A stretch of 64,000 nt of DNA from Gerris lacustris (taxonomy: Eukaryota; Arthropoda; Insecta; Hemiptera; Gerridae): contig OX578286.1 in NCBI GenBank assembly GCA_951217055.1, forward strand, positions 1,619,508 through 1,683,507, given 5' to 3'. The stretch's first letter is position 1. Each line of letters opens with the position of its first letter. A program made the position numbers and the translations under genes. Positions 52,362-64,000 of this stretch are shown in pieces. A model generated the notes under the pieces. That model was not told where the DNA came from. It saw only the letters and a list, made by a program, of their open reading frames with translations, and searched no databases.

Positions 52362-55177
52362 TAGTCCAGTCAAATTAGACCAAAAAACGGGATTTAAAAA
52401 CATTAAATCATATAGTTCTGGAAAGAAGCTTGAAATGATCGGAAGACCCTACAGTCTAACATACTAAAAGTCCCCGAGGATGGGGGGTGAGCCCCCCCTA
52501 CAATTGAGGGGTTTAGGTGCCAATTTTGGGTTTTTCACAAATATCTCGTAAAGTATTACCTTTAGGCGAATTGTAGTTATGTATAAATTTGTTCAACATT
52601 AAGTTTGTAACAAAAATTGTTCTTTTCATTTTTTTTTAACTATAACAGTTTTCGAGATAAATGCGTTCAAAATTAAATAAATTTAGCACTTGAAGGAAAT
52701 AGGGGGGAAACTGGATTTCTCATTCATAATTTACTAGTTTAAATTAAGCGGTATTCATTATTCTTTCACATGCTTTTAAAATACTTCTCTCTCCCCAAGA
52801 TTTATAGCTTGTTATCCCCTCCCCCCGGTGTGTAACCCCCCCCCCCCCCCCCCCCCCCCATTTTTTCTTTTTTTAAAAGCCAAACTAGACTAATAGTCCA
52901 GATAAATTAAGATATAACTTTGCAAAAAATCCCAAAGTTTTGAAATTTGGCTTAAAATGTTCGTATGGCTTTCCTGTCTAACATACTAAAAGTCCCCTTT
53001 GGGTGGGGGGGAGGGGGGGGGGGAGAAGCTCGCTCCCCCACGGAGCCAATTGCTGCTTTTTTTTGCTCTTTACCAAATATCTCGAAAAGTATTGACATTA
53101 GGCCAATTATGGTTATGTACAAATTTGTTCTTCATTAAATTTCCAATAAAAATAGTCCTTTAAAATTTTTTTTTAGTTTCAACCATTTTTGAGTTACAAG
53201 CTCTCAAAGTAAGGTAATAAAACATAAAGTAGGATTAGGGGGGCAAAAGAACTCTTTTATTAGGGATTTCTCACCTTAAGCCTCACTCTATTAATTTTCC
53301 TTAGTTATTGACTCCCCTTTCAAATTTTTCATCCCTCTATCTACCCCTTCCCCCCCCCCCCATGTTTTTGCGTAATATGTGAAAAACTGAGAAATTTCCG
53401 GACTTTTTTCAGTTGTTGCTCTATACCTCGTAACTATGCGGGGTTCGATGTTAATTGTTCTTACTATTTTTTTCACTACAATAAAATTACAACAATTTAA
53501 GTCCAGCGGGAACTCTGTACGTCCAATAGTTTCCGAGATATGACACTTCAAAAATCGGCATTAATTGGCACTTTAAAAATGGAATTTTTTAAATAAATTG
53601 GAAATTTTAAGTATTGCTCTCGTTTCGCGGTGAATATCGGTGTAAAACTGTTAACCTACGAGAAAAGTCATAAGGTATGAAATTGTAGTAAAGATAATTA
53701 GATTTTTTTTACGTCCAACGGCAACTCTGTACGTCAAATAGTTCCCGAGATATGACACTTCAAAAATCGGCATTAATTTAAAAAAAAATGGAAAATTCAA
53801 GTAATGCTCTCGTTTCGGGGCGAAAAAATGGCATGAAAATGGCATGAAACCTCTCCCCTACAAGAAAAGTCATAAGAAATGAAGTTGTAGTAAATTTAAT
53901 TGGCTTTTATTCAAGTACAAAATGAAGCCTGAAGACAAAATAGTTCTGTTGCAATTGTAAAAAAAAAAGGAAATTTGTATTTTGTAAGTAATGAACCTAA
54001 ACCACTTTAGTCTGGTTTTGGAAGTTTTGGAAAGTGGCTTAAAATGTTTGTATGACTTTCCTGTCTAACATACTAAAAATTCACGAGGGGGGGGGGGGGG
54101 GCTTAATAGGTGCTTTTGTTTTGCTCTTTACCAAATATCTCGAAAAGTATTGACATTAGGCGAATATTAGTTATGTACAAATTTGTTCTTCATTAAATTT
54201 CTAATAAAAATAGAGGTCTGAAAAATTTGGAATGGGGAGTCAAAAATCTATGCAAAAATAGATTGCGTCTTAAGGTCAGAAATCCCTAATAAAAGAGTTC
54301 TTTTGCCCCCTTAATCCTACTTTATGTATTATTACCTTACTTTGAGGGCTTGTAACTCAAAAATAGTTGAAACTAAAAAAAAAATTTAAAGGACTATTTT
54401 TATTGGAAATTTAATGAAGAACAAATTTGTACATAACCATAATTGGCCTAATGTCAATAATTTTCGAGATATTTGGTAAAGAGCAAAAAAAAGCAGCAAT
54501 TGGCTCCGTGGGGGAGCGAGCTTCTCTCCCCCCTCCCCCTCCCCCCCCCCACCCAAAGGGGACTTTTAGTTCGTTAGACAGGAAAGCCATACGAACATTT
54601 TAAGCCAAATTTCAAAACTTTGGGATTTTATGCAAAGTTATATCCTAATTTGTCTGGACTATTAGTCTAGTTAGGTTTTTTAAAAAAAGAAAAAATGGGG
54701 GGGGGGGGTGACACACCGGGGGGAGGGGATATCAAGCTATAAATCTTGGGGAGAGAGAAGTATTGAAAAGCATGTGAAAGAATAATGAATACCGCTTAAT
54801 TTAAGCTAGTAAATTATGAATGAGAAATCCAGTTTCCCCCCTATTTCCTTCAAGTGCTAAATTTATTAAATTTTGAACGCATTTATCTCGAAAACGGTTG
54901 TAGTTAGAAAAAAATGAAAAGGACTATTTTTGTTATAAATTTAATGTAGAACAAATTTATACATAACTACAATTCGCCTAAAGGTAATACTTTACGAGAT
55001 ATTTGTGAAAAACCCAAAATTGGCACCTAAACCCCTCAATTGTAGGGGGGGGGGGGGGCTCACCCCCACCCTCGGGGACTTTTAGTATGTTAGACTGTAG
55101 GGTCTTCCGATCATTTTAAGCTTTTTTCCAGAACTATATGATTTAATGTTTTTATTTTTCCTAATTTGACTGGACTA
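52362..55177. mobile_element. 2.8-kb giant palindrome inside repeat R
   Basis: Termini TAGTCCAGTCAAATTAG and cctaatttgactggacta begin arms of about 930 bp (to about 53280 and from about 54240). Each arm has two blocks beginning (t)ctaacatactaaaagtcccc with G- or C-runs. The central spacer holds a further partial copy (54050-54215) and gtacgtc.aatagtt repeats. Repeat R continues on both sides (52262-52361, 55178-55290), the junction implying a 3-bp TTT duplication. No credible ORF, although short minus ORFs occur at 53291-53845. Confidence 0.88.
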
Positions 55178-55550
55178 TTTGTCAAAACAGTTTATTTATA
55201 CATTTGAAAACTTATATCTATATAATTAATACATTTTAGAGATGATATCCCTAGTTAACTGCGTGGCATAATAACTGCGGTTTCAACTATTTTTAGGGTT
55301 TCGTTGGCAAAAAGAAAAAAAAATATGTGTGAGGCTCTCACGCATTAGAAGTGAAAATTAAGTTCTACTAATAAAAATAAATGTTTGTTTTGATTTGCTG
55401 GTCTTTAAATAGATATAATACAATTAATCTGTAAAAATTCTACACTTGGATGGACGAGTCTCGAATCGCAAACTTCGTTACACGATTTCACTAAATGAAA
55501 AATTCACTCTACTGCCGCCAAAGAAGTTTCACTTCATTAACACTTAGCTG

Positions 55551-55810
55551 GTTATAAAACCTAAACGGTTTGAAATAAAGTAATGGAACTTGGGGGATAT
55601 GTACCATGTAAAGGGAAGTGTGTATTCATCCACTCGCGTTCGCGTACTAGGGGCAACCACCATTGTGCCCCAGGTACTGAAATATAGCATTCTCATACCT
55701 TTGCCCCCCTATAGGGAGCAAAATATTGGAGATAGAAAAAAGTTTGAAGTAAAATATTCTTATTTTTCATCTCAGAATCCTAATCTGCTATCAAAAATAT
55801 ACACTCGTGT
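55551..55810. repeat. Partial copy of the 44-kb palindromic element
   Basis: Shares aaacggtttgaaat, acttgggg, accatgtaaagggaa, actaggggcaacca and gctatcaaaaatatacactc with 44040-44590. It is cut at taggtttgcca near 55808. Confidence 0.8.
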
Positions 55811-56004
55811 TAGGTTTGCCATATTTCTGAATGTAAAAACCGGGACACCCCCCCCCCCCTCCTCGGAAAATTTAGAAAATAAGACCTCTCAAACAGCGGC
55901 TTTTATGCATTTCTGAGGTGACATTTGATTTTAATACTTTGTCATTTGTCATAAAAGTAAACTTATGGTGTAGTTCGTTGGCAAAAAAGTACGAACATAA
56001 GTAC

Positions 56005-57256
56005 TAGGGATGGGAGGAACGGTTCCATGAGTGGAACGAGTTACAACGTTTCGTTCCAAACCAATAACTAGTTCCAGGAACTAGTTATTTTTGGAACGTA
56101 TCAGTTTATGTTCCAAAGAAACAGTTTCTCTTATACTTCACGTGTTCCTGAGTCTAGTCCATGTTCGTTCTACAATAAGTTTCGTTTCTTTATTAAATAG
56201 TTCCACTCTTCACTGACGCTGACGATGAAAAGTTGAAATTAAATACAAACTTTATAATAATATTATTAAGATCTCTTTATTTATCTTTTTATCTTATATT
56301 TTTTTATAGTGATATTTTAATTGCAACCAAGTAAACAGTATAATAAAAATGTTTATGATACAACATTATGGTAACTACTTAAAAGTATATTTTATACCAG
56401 TATAAATAATATTTTTAAATACTAGAATATGTTCTTTCCATAACGAGATCCTAAAACTAAACAAAAAAGAAATTAAATTTCACCTGTTTATTTCGTATTT
56501 TTACTAACTATTTACTAAAGCGGAAAACAAAACTAAAAAAACGAAACGAGTGGCGAAGGGCGATAGTGACAAGAGGAAGTTGACTATGGACCTAAAAGAA
56601 AAAAAGCGGCAAAGAGGCATCAATGTCTCTGAAAGAGAAAAAGATAACGCTTGACTATAACTGGAGTGATTCCGAGACTCGAGCTCTCATCCCCACTCCA
56701 TTACTCTACTCTACTATACAAGATAACATAAGACATACACGTTACGTTCCAGCTTGGCTGGAACTGGTACTTGGAGCGAAACTATAGTTTTCGTTCCTCG
56801 AAACGAATCTTTTACATTCCCTCCGAGTTACAGTTTCGTTACGTTATCTCGTTCCCGTTTCGTCTTTTCAGTTACGTTACACGTTACGTATTGGCGCTTG
56901 GAACGAAGATCATTAGTTTCGTTCCAAGAGAAACGAGTTTTTAACGTTCCCTTTAAGTTAGTTGTTTAGTTTCGTTACTGTTTTCTCGTTTCCGTTTCCT
57001 CTTTAATCAGTTACGTTTCGTATTATTTTGCTCGATAATTCTTAAAAGATATTATTTTTTTGTAAAATGGTGGTAACAAATTTGTATCGAATTCAAACAA
57101 TAAAAATGTATTAACTAAATGAAACTCGACAGTAAAATAAAAACTTCAAAGTCGTTCCAAAAATAACGTAGTTCCATGAAATCTTGGAACGATTGGAACC
57201 GTTCCAACACTGGAACTAGTTATTTTTATAGTTACGTTCCGTTCCGCCCATCCCTG
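56005..57256. mobile_element. hAT element with GGAACG/CGTTCC arrays
   Basis: Ends TAGGGATGGG and CCCATCCCTG are flanked by a perfect 8-bp duplication ATAAGTAC (55997-56004, 57257-57264). More than twenty ggaacg or cgttcc motifs crowd the terminal 250 bp and the 56740-57000 region. No transposase remnant was recognised; the ORF at 56754-56969 is built from the motif array. Confidence 0.93.
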
Positions 57257-57264
57257 ATAAGTAC

Positions 57265-57597
57265 ACATTTTTCTTTTAATACAAAATTTAAAAAAATAGT
57301 AAAATTGTAATACAATAAAAGTTGTGCACCTAATCATTGTAGATTAAATAGATCAGTCAATTGCAATATTATTTAAAATCTATAATAAACTGTCATTCTA
57401 TGATAATCGTTTTTCGTTGTTGCCCCAACATCAGAACTTGGGGGGGGGGGGGGGGGGGGGGGCGTCTCCGTGGTGACGACGCCCGTGCTGTAAGTTGTAA
57501 CTTATCAAAAATGGACTAATTAAATAATAAATAATAATAGGTGAACTAAATAAAAAGTAAACTAAAGTATTTATTATCAAAGATGAATAAAAAAAAA
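57265..57597. other. AT-rich gap with 23-G run
   Basis: Contains a 23-G run at 57440-57462 followed by cgtctccgtggtgacgacgc. The ORF overlapping it is spurious. Confidence 0.5.
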
Positions 57598-58310
57598 TAA
57601 TTATGACTAGAGAGGTTGGTAGAAAGTTACACAACAATATTGTCACCACAATTTTTATTACACATAAACTCACAGACGCGTTTCGACAAATAACATCATC
57701 TTCAGTGTGTGTTAACTTAGTAAGGGTTAATTCTGTACTAAGCTAACTATTTTACAAACATGTATTATAAACTAACAGTACAAGGTGGGGGTGGACTAGG
57801 GTCATGTGGGTAGAGGGATTACTACGAAAGGAACGAGGTAAGGGATATGGAGTTGAGATCTAAGTCGGAAAAACAATTAAAGGTAAAAGGTTCAGGTAAC
57901 ATTTGGTTTTTCAACTGCTAAAATAATACTTTCTTATATGCTATGACTAAAATATCTTACAACTACTACATTATTTAAAAAAATATATTTTTTATAGGTT
58001 TTACAAGAGCAGAGTTGTTAAGATTTGATTTTTCATTAAAATTTTTCATTAGAGGTAATCCCTCTAACCACATGACCCTAGTCCACCCCCACCTTGTACT
58101 GTTAGTTTATAATACATGTTTGTAAAATAGTTAGCTTACTTAGCTGAGTACAGAATTAACCCTTACTAAGTTAACACACACACTGAAGATGATGTTATTT
58201 GTCGAAACGCGTCTGTGAGTTTATGTGTAATAAAAATTGTGGTGACAATATTGTTGTGTAACTTTCTACCAACCTCTCTAGTCATAATTATGAAGTGGTA
58301 CCACAAAATC
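57598..58310. repeat. Penelope-like 3' regions, head-to-head inverted
   Basis: 57598-58045 repeats 45995-46510 in the same orientation, including the endonuclease C-terminal tail. 58060-58310 is the same 3' region inverted. The two arms of about 235 bp pair almost completely (gactagagaggttggtagaa ...). Hammerhead-like motifs lie at 57673-57709 (minus) and 58181-58217 (plus). Confidence 0.85.
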
Positions 58311-58319
58311 TCAGTCAAA

Positions 58320-58670
58320 ACTACTAATTATTTAAAAAAAAATAATCTACATTTATTTATTTTTATTTATTGATGATAATGTTCCATTTATAATTTACAA
58401 AAACATTCACTATAACTTTTATAAATAAATAAATAAAAATAAAATAAATAAAAAACCAACCAACAACCAACAAAACAAAGAAAAAGAAAAGTTACCCTTC
58501 TGAACTAAAACTAAAGAAACTTCGCTTCCAAGTAACAACTTTGTTTTATAACATCATATTCGTTAAAATATGTTAAATGTTACATGTTACTATTGTATTA
58601 AGAAAAATTATATACATACAACACAGCTTTTATTAAAATTGATTTAACAGTCAAAAACTTAATAAGTAGA
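58320..58670. other. AT-rich gap, inverted simple repeats
   Basis: Contains atttatttatttttatttat and the reverse aataaataaataaaaataaa about 60 bp apart. Nothing else was recognised. Confidence 0.5.
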
Positions 58671-58672
58671 AA

Positions 58673-59922
58673 CAGTGCCGGAACTAACCGTGCGCATGGG
58701 GTCAGCCGCACACGGGCCTCGGGGTAAGGGGGGCCTCACTTCCGCTCGGCCAGTTATAAAAAAATAAAATAAAAATTAAGAATAATTTTACTAAAAAGGT
58801 GAAGATAGTTTATATTTTATTTATTATTATTGTTATTATTTTTATGAGGTAGGTATCTATATTCTTTTCCACATAATAATAATAATAATAATAATTATTA
58901 TTATCATTTTTTGAGACAATTGATTTTAAATGCTTATTAAGATAATATTACTAAAAAAAGTTTACTTACAACATGACGTGATTTTTATACATTTGGGTAT
59001 TTGATGTTTTATTGTAATATCCTGTATATGTTTCATCAAAATGTAACTATCTTTAGTAAGTTTTTAAATTAATTATAAATTTTTAACTTATACAATATGC
59101 CTACACAGGGGCCACCTAACACGATCCACTCAATATCGCCGGAATCTACTGCAGAAAGAAAGACGCGGTTTGCTGTGTTCTATGTTAACTTAAAATGCGC
59201 TTACAGAAAAAATGCTAAGCACTTTGAGCGCTAAAATGCTCTGCAGCAGTACTTTAAATATGAAAAAGTTAATAAAAGACAAATGTTTAAGGCTAATGTT
59301 AGATACTATATGGCTTAAAATAAGAACTTTTTACTCTTGGCATTTTTTTCCAAGAATTAAAGTTTCAAAATATGAGTATTCAACTCAAGTCTAACAGCTA
59401 AAATAATGGATCTAATAAAAAAAAAAAAAAAAAAAAATGAAGAGTTCTTATTTTGATTAACTGGAAATCACCCCCCTTGGTTCTAAACAATAGTGTGCCC
59501 TACAAAAGTCAAAAAGGTGTGTGTGTTTGTCTCCCCAAGACATTGAGACTCCTGGGGAAGTTCTATATTTAATATTTCTTTATTTTAATAGTTGATTAAA
59601 TTAAGGGATAAGATCACAATTATAAACACAAGTGAGTTATTCCTTTGTCCCAAGATACATTAGAATAAATATCCCTTCGTCTTAACAGTAATTTAGACTA
59701 AGGAATATATGCTACTCTGTATAATGTTACTTTGGCGAAATAACTATTAACACAAAGGGATATAGGGGGATTCTAAAGTAAAAAAGTACCATTACAGGCA
59801 ACTTTTTTTGCTCATTTTCGTAACTTTTTTGCTCTTTTTACTTTCCATATAAAGAGAACGTATTGTAATGGCTCAAAAGAAATTCTTGCACACGGGCCTC
59901 AGCAGGTCTAGTTCCGTCTCTA
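58673..59922. mobile_element. hAT-like element, 8-bp TSD
   Basis: Ends CAGTGCCGGAACTA and the complement of tagttccgtctcta, with a perfect 8-bp duplication AGTAGAAA (58665-58672, 59923-59930). Subterminal cacacgggcctc occurs near both ends. It includes a fragment of repeat Q (59835-59880). The short ORF at 59212-59394 is not identifiable as transposase. Confidence 0.85.
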
Positions 59923-59930
59923 AGTAGAAA

Positions 59931-61985
59931 AATAATTTCGATATTTATTAATTTTTATTATGATATCAATGATAATGCTCTAATATTTTAATTGACAAAA
60001 ACATATGCTAGATCTATTTTCCAACAAAAAGGCGAGCAAAACTGAAATATAAATAAATAAAACGTAAAAAAGTTGGTAGAGATACATCTGCACTATTTGG
60101 CTTACAACTATCGGTTCGTCTCTGCACTAATTGTTCAATTTACTCACACTTACGGCTTATTTTAAGCTATTCCTTTATTTAAATGTAGAATACTTCTATA
60201 GATTTGGCCGTACGCTTCTTTATCTTTCAGTTTCAATATAATATATGGATCATCAATACAGTACAATATCGGTATCATGTAAAAAAAATCTTAGATTTAT
60301 GAAATACTTCTTATCTATAAAACTATTGTACCTTTGCTTTCTAAAACTACGCATTTATGAACTATTTTATAACATAAATTATCAGCATTTTCTTGCACTT
60401 TTTTTTCTTGCACATAAATTATTATTATATTACGTCTCCAGTAAAAACCGGGACATTTTGGCGTCCTGAAAAGTGTCTTCACCGGGACTTTGAGTCCAAA
60501 ACCGGGACGTCTGGCAACCCTATTTCTATACCCCCTCCTCTTTGATAAGATAAATTGCAAATATCCCAAATTTACCCCCTCCTAAATGTATTTATGACGA
60601 AACTGTACATAACAACAAATAGTGTACTCTTAAAGAGCTTTTCAACGATATGCATCATGAAGGTATTAATGTCTTTAAACCCCGCATTCATAACTTGTAC
60701 CCCGTACCCCTGTGCACCAGAATTTAAATTTCGAAAATTCATGTAGACAGTGATTATCCCTTGATTTGAAGATCAAGTGTACATTTGTATCGACATCAGA
60801 CTAAAACTGTAGATTTGTATAAAGAACACACACACACATATATGACATATACCCGGACTTTTATATATTATGTATATAGATAAATGAAACACATTGTTAT
60901 GGAAAACTCTAGAAAAAATTATAATAATTCTACACTTACTTCATATTATATTTCAAAAAGTCTTTTTATACATTAATTTATAAAACCTTAAATTTCTTGA
61001 AAAATTCGGGACAAATCAGCGTCTGTATTCGGACAAACAAATTTCGGGACAAGTAGTTGAAATTCGGGACTGCCCGTAAAAAGTACGGACGTCTGGTCAC
61101 CTCAATTAAGATAAAGAAGGTGTAGTTTGTAATGTAGTTGTGTAGAAAATTAGCCCCCATACAGATTGCACTGCTGCGTGGTGGACAAGAAGTAAACTAA
61201 CTACACCAAACGAAAAAAAATAATCCAGAGCAACAAGTTGTTTATTCTGGTTAACTTTACTTGTAACTTTTCCCTTTTACACGAGTCTGTTTTTTAAAAA
61301 AAATATTTGTCCAAATTAGTGTGCTACTGTGAGGAAAGGGGAATTAACACATTTATACGTTTGCATATATATACACATATATCCCTACTGAGACCTTTTG
61401 TCGGATATAAATAAAAGAACAACACACAGTAATGTTTAATAAGAACGTAAAAATCTCTTTAATTGATTTACAACCACTTCCAGAACACTTTACAAAATAA
61501 TTATACCAAAACGCCAAACATTAACACAATTACAGTAAAAGAATGATTTTTATACTTCACTCACGTGATTCTCTCATACAACAAAAAAATCTTATATTAT
61601 AATAAATAACCTGCTGGAACATAGCGTTTCCAAAATTAATCACTCTAAATTTGGAGGGAAATTAAAATAATAACATTCCACATGAACTCAAGGCGGGAAA
61701 TTCAAATCAAATTAACTTATACAAAATTATAAAAAATTTAACATTTTAATAATGTTACACTACATACATTAGTTTGAATCTATCCCTCTTTTAAATGCCA
61801 GGGAGAGACTGAAAACAAATTGTATTTTGGACTATTCTATAAAAAAATATAGATAGATACATTTTGAAGAATATAAGTTAATAAATAATAAATGTTAGAA
61901 ATTAAAAAAAGTTAAGGCTAGATTCGGTCTTGGAAATGTGTGAAATAAAAAAAATGTCCACAAATTTTGCATACGTACACAGATA
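59931..61985. other. AT-rich gap with transposon fragments
   Basis: 60440-60525 (aaaccgggac repeats, ctggcaaccct) and 60995-61110 (ttcgggac repeats, gacgtctggtcacct) look like hAT subterminal regions. 60605-60735 matches 20325-20430. The rest is featureless. No exon was recognised. Confidence 0.45.
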
Positions 61986-62039
61986 CATTAGTTTTATAAA
62001 GACAGATACATTTTGAAAAATATACATTTAATAAATAAA

Positions 62040-62500
62040 TTCAAGTTAATAATATAATAAAGATTTAATTTAATTACAAAAAAGATCAAAAATAAATAAA
62101 ATTAAGTTCAATAAAAAATAATAACAAAGAAAAAAACTATCTAGTTAAATATGTCAGAGGTGAGGTCCCTCCGACTCAAAACGCTAGAACTATAAATAAA
62201 TGTAGCGTCAAATAGATAAGGCAACGAATGGAAATAACATGTTTTAATTCGACAAAATCTCCTCAAAGACAACGAAAACTTGAAATAATTTTACATAAAT
62301 ATATGACAGGTTGACAGCCATCTGTCAAACTTAACTCAAAATTAAATAAAATAAAAGCTATAAGACTAAAAAAAATATTTAAAAATATATATATATATAT
62401 ATATATTTATATTCAAAATCAGAAAGAAAATTATATATACACAAAGAAAACAATTCTCGGTTGAGGTAACGTATCTGGGGCATCATGTATAGAAAAGCAA
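62040..62500 (-). other. Duplicated 3' flank of the ankyrin pseudogene
   Basis: Aligns with 30580-30925 downstream of the intact NACHT-ankyrin gene, with an extra insert at about 62135-62205 and an (AT) run at 62380-62407. This shows the two loci arose by duplication including non-coding DNA. Confidence 0.75.
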
Positions 62501-62503
62501 AAA

Positions 62504-64000
62504 CTAACAAATATAATGCATACATAATTTAAGTGTTTCTTTATCAATCTCATTGATATTTGCTTTTTCCTCTACAAGATATTCAACAATATCATAATGA
62601 CCACGGAAGGCAGCTTCATGCAATAGTGAAGTACCAAGTCTGTCATTATTATAACATATCGTCTCTCCGATCTGTTCTATCAAATATTTTACCATCCTCA
62701 AGTAACCACATTTAACAGCAAAATATAATGGTGTGACACCATCATTATCAGCAGGATTAATATCAGCTTTTACACTTTTAAGTTCTTGCACTAGATACTT
62801 TACTATATCACAATGGCCATTTTGAGCAGCACTATGTAATGGTGTATAACCATCACTATCAGCAGGATTAATATCAGCTTTTATACTTTTAAGTTCTTGC
62901 ACTAGATACTTTACTATATCACAATGGCCATTTTGAGCAGCACTATGTAATGGTGTATAACCATCACTATCAGCAGGATTAATATCAGCTTTTATACTTT
63001 TAAGTTCTTGCACTAGATACTTTACTACATCACAATGGCCATTTTGAGCATCACTATGTAATGGTGTATAACCATCACTATCAGCAGGATTAATATCAGC
63101 TTTTTTACTTTTAAGTTCTTGCACTAAATACTTTACTATATCACAATGGCCATATTCAGCAGCTTTATGTAATGGTGTTTAACCATCACTATCAGCAGTA
63201 ATAATATCAGCTTTTTTACTTTCAAGTTCTTGCTCTAGATACTTTACTATATCACAATGGCCATTTTGAGCAGCAATATGTAATGGTCTATCACCATCAT
63301 TATCAGCAGGATTAATATCAGCGTTAATACTTTTAAGTTCTTGCACTAGATACTTTACTATATCGTAATGACCCTCTTTAGCAGCAATATGTAATGGTGT
63401 ATGACCATGATTATCAGCAGGATTAATATCAGCGTTTATACTTTTAAGTTCTTGCACTAGATACTTTACTATATCGTAATGACCCTCTTTAGCAGCAATA
63501 TGTAATGGTGTATGACCATGATTATCAGCAGGATTAATATCAGCGTTTATACTTTTAAGTTCTTGCACTAGATACTTTACTATATCGTAATGACCCTCTT
63601 TAGCAGCAATATGTAATGGTGTATGACCATGATTATTATCAGCAGGATTATGTAATGGTGACAATCTATGTGTATCAGGAGTTATAATATCAGCCCCATT
63701 TTCTACTAAAAGCTTTACTAACTCTAAGCTACCAGTTTTAGCAGCTCGATGGATAGGGATAAGAAACTGGCCTTCCAGTTCACAATTTACATCTACATCT
63801 TCTTTTAGAAGATTTACGACATCTTCATAATATTTGCTATTTGATGTAGCAGTATATAATAAATACTCATTAAGCTCTTTTTTGTTTAAGCCTAATTCTT
63901 CACCTATACATCGAACAACCTCTAAGTGACCTTCATTTACTGCTATATCTAGAGGTGTTCTGTTATAATTATCTTTGCTACTCGCTGTATCTATATCTTT
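62504..64000 (-). pseudogene. NACHT-ankyrin paralogue, ankyrin part, broken
   Basis: The minus-strand frame enters from the right edge and matches residues about 1235-1620 of the 31-kb gene. It is open to a single in-frame TAA at 63181-63179, where the sister repeats have TAT (Gly-Tyr-Thr-Pro becomes Gly-stop-Thr-Pro), and then continues open to 62504. It contains about ten 37-residue ankyrin repeats, with runs of nearly identical units (GHTPLHIAAKEGHYDIVKYL three times; GYTPLHSAAQNGHCDIVKYL). At about 62545 it diverges after NEID, where the paralogue continues with four more repeats, and ends after 12 unrelated codons. About 640 bp of 3' coding sequence is deleted, with the 3' flank following directly. 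The NACHT part would lie beyond the window. Confidence 0.85.

Noticed and set aside
53291..53845. Two minus-strand ORFs
   Set aside because: They fall in the spacer and arm of the giant palindrome and encode no recognisable motif.
56754..56969. 71-residue ORF
   Set aside because: Built from cgttcc/ggaacg arrays of a hAT element.

Overview
The window is eukaryotic nuclear DNA: short exons with GT/AG introns, polyadenylation signals, tRNA-derived SINEs, and heavily nested transposons. Gene content (a p130CAS/BCAR1 adaptor, an insect-type C2H2 zinc-finger gene, a NACHT-ankyrin gene) and the transposon mix (hAT, pogo/mariner, Jockey, RTE-like, BEL/Pao, Penelope-like) point to an arthropod, most likely an insect. 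I cannot name the species. The DNA is AT-rich, with many long G:C homopolymers. Most of the window is transposon-derived.

Left third (1-24.5 kb): three host genes. (i) The first three coding exons of a p130CAS homologue on the minus strand (7229-7194, 2415-2278, 696-601). They encode the N-terminus and complete SH3 domain, and the rest lies beyond the left edge. Intron 1 holds a pogo-like element and a hAT element. (ii) A small two-exon minus-strand gene (12422-12338 and 11028-10874, 79 residues) of unknown function, with a polyadenylation signal. (iii) A plus-strand zinc-finger gene (15607-24250): a short first exon, a tandemly duplicated pair of small phase-1 exons, and a final exon with 15 C2H2 fingers on an 87-bp period. 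One duplicated exon has lost its splice donor.

Middle (24.5-37 kb): hAT and MITE-like elements, then an intronless 1901-codon minus-strand gene (31132-36837). Its product has a glycine-rich N-terminal segment, a coiled coil, a NACHT ATPase, about 20 ankyrin repeats and an unrecognised C-terminus, an NLR-like layout. A broken, 3'-deleted relative in the same orientation lies at the right edge (62504-64000). Its 3' flank matches that of the intact gene, so this is a segmental duplication.

Right half (37-62 kb): almost entirely nested mobile elements. Many have exact target-site duplications, so insertion order can be read. A BEL/Pao remnant (about 41925-45780) is interrupted by a hAT element and by a 1-kb palindromic TA-flanked element. 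Penelope-like fragments retain reverse-transcriptase and endonuclease motifs and hammerhead-like motifs. A 2.8-kb giant palindrome sits inside an older dispersed repeat.
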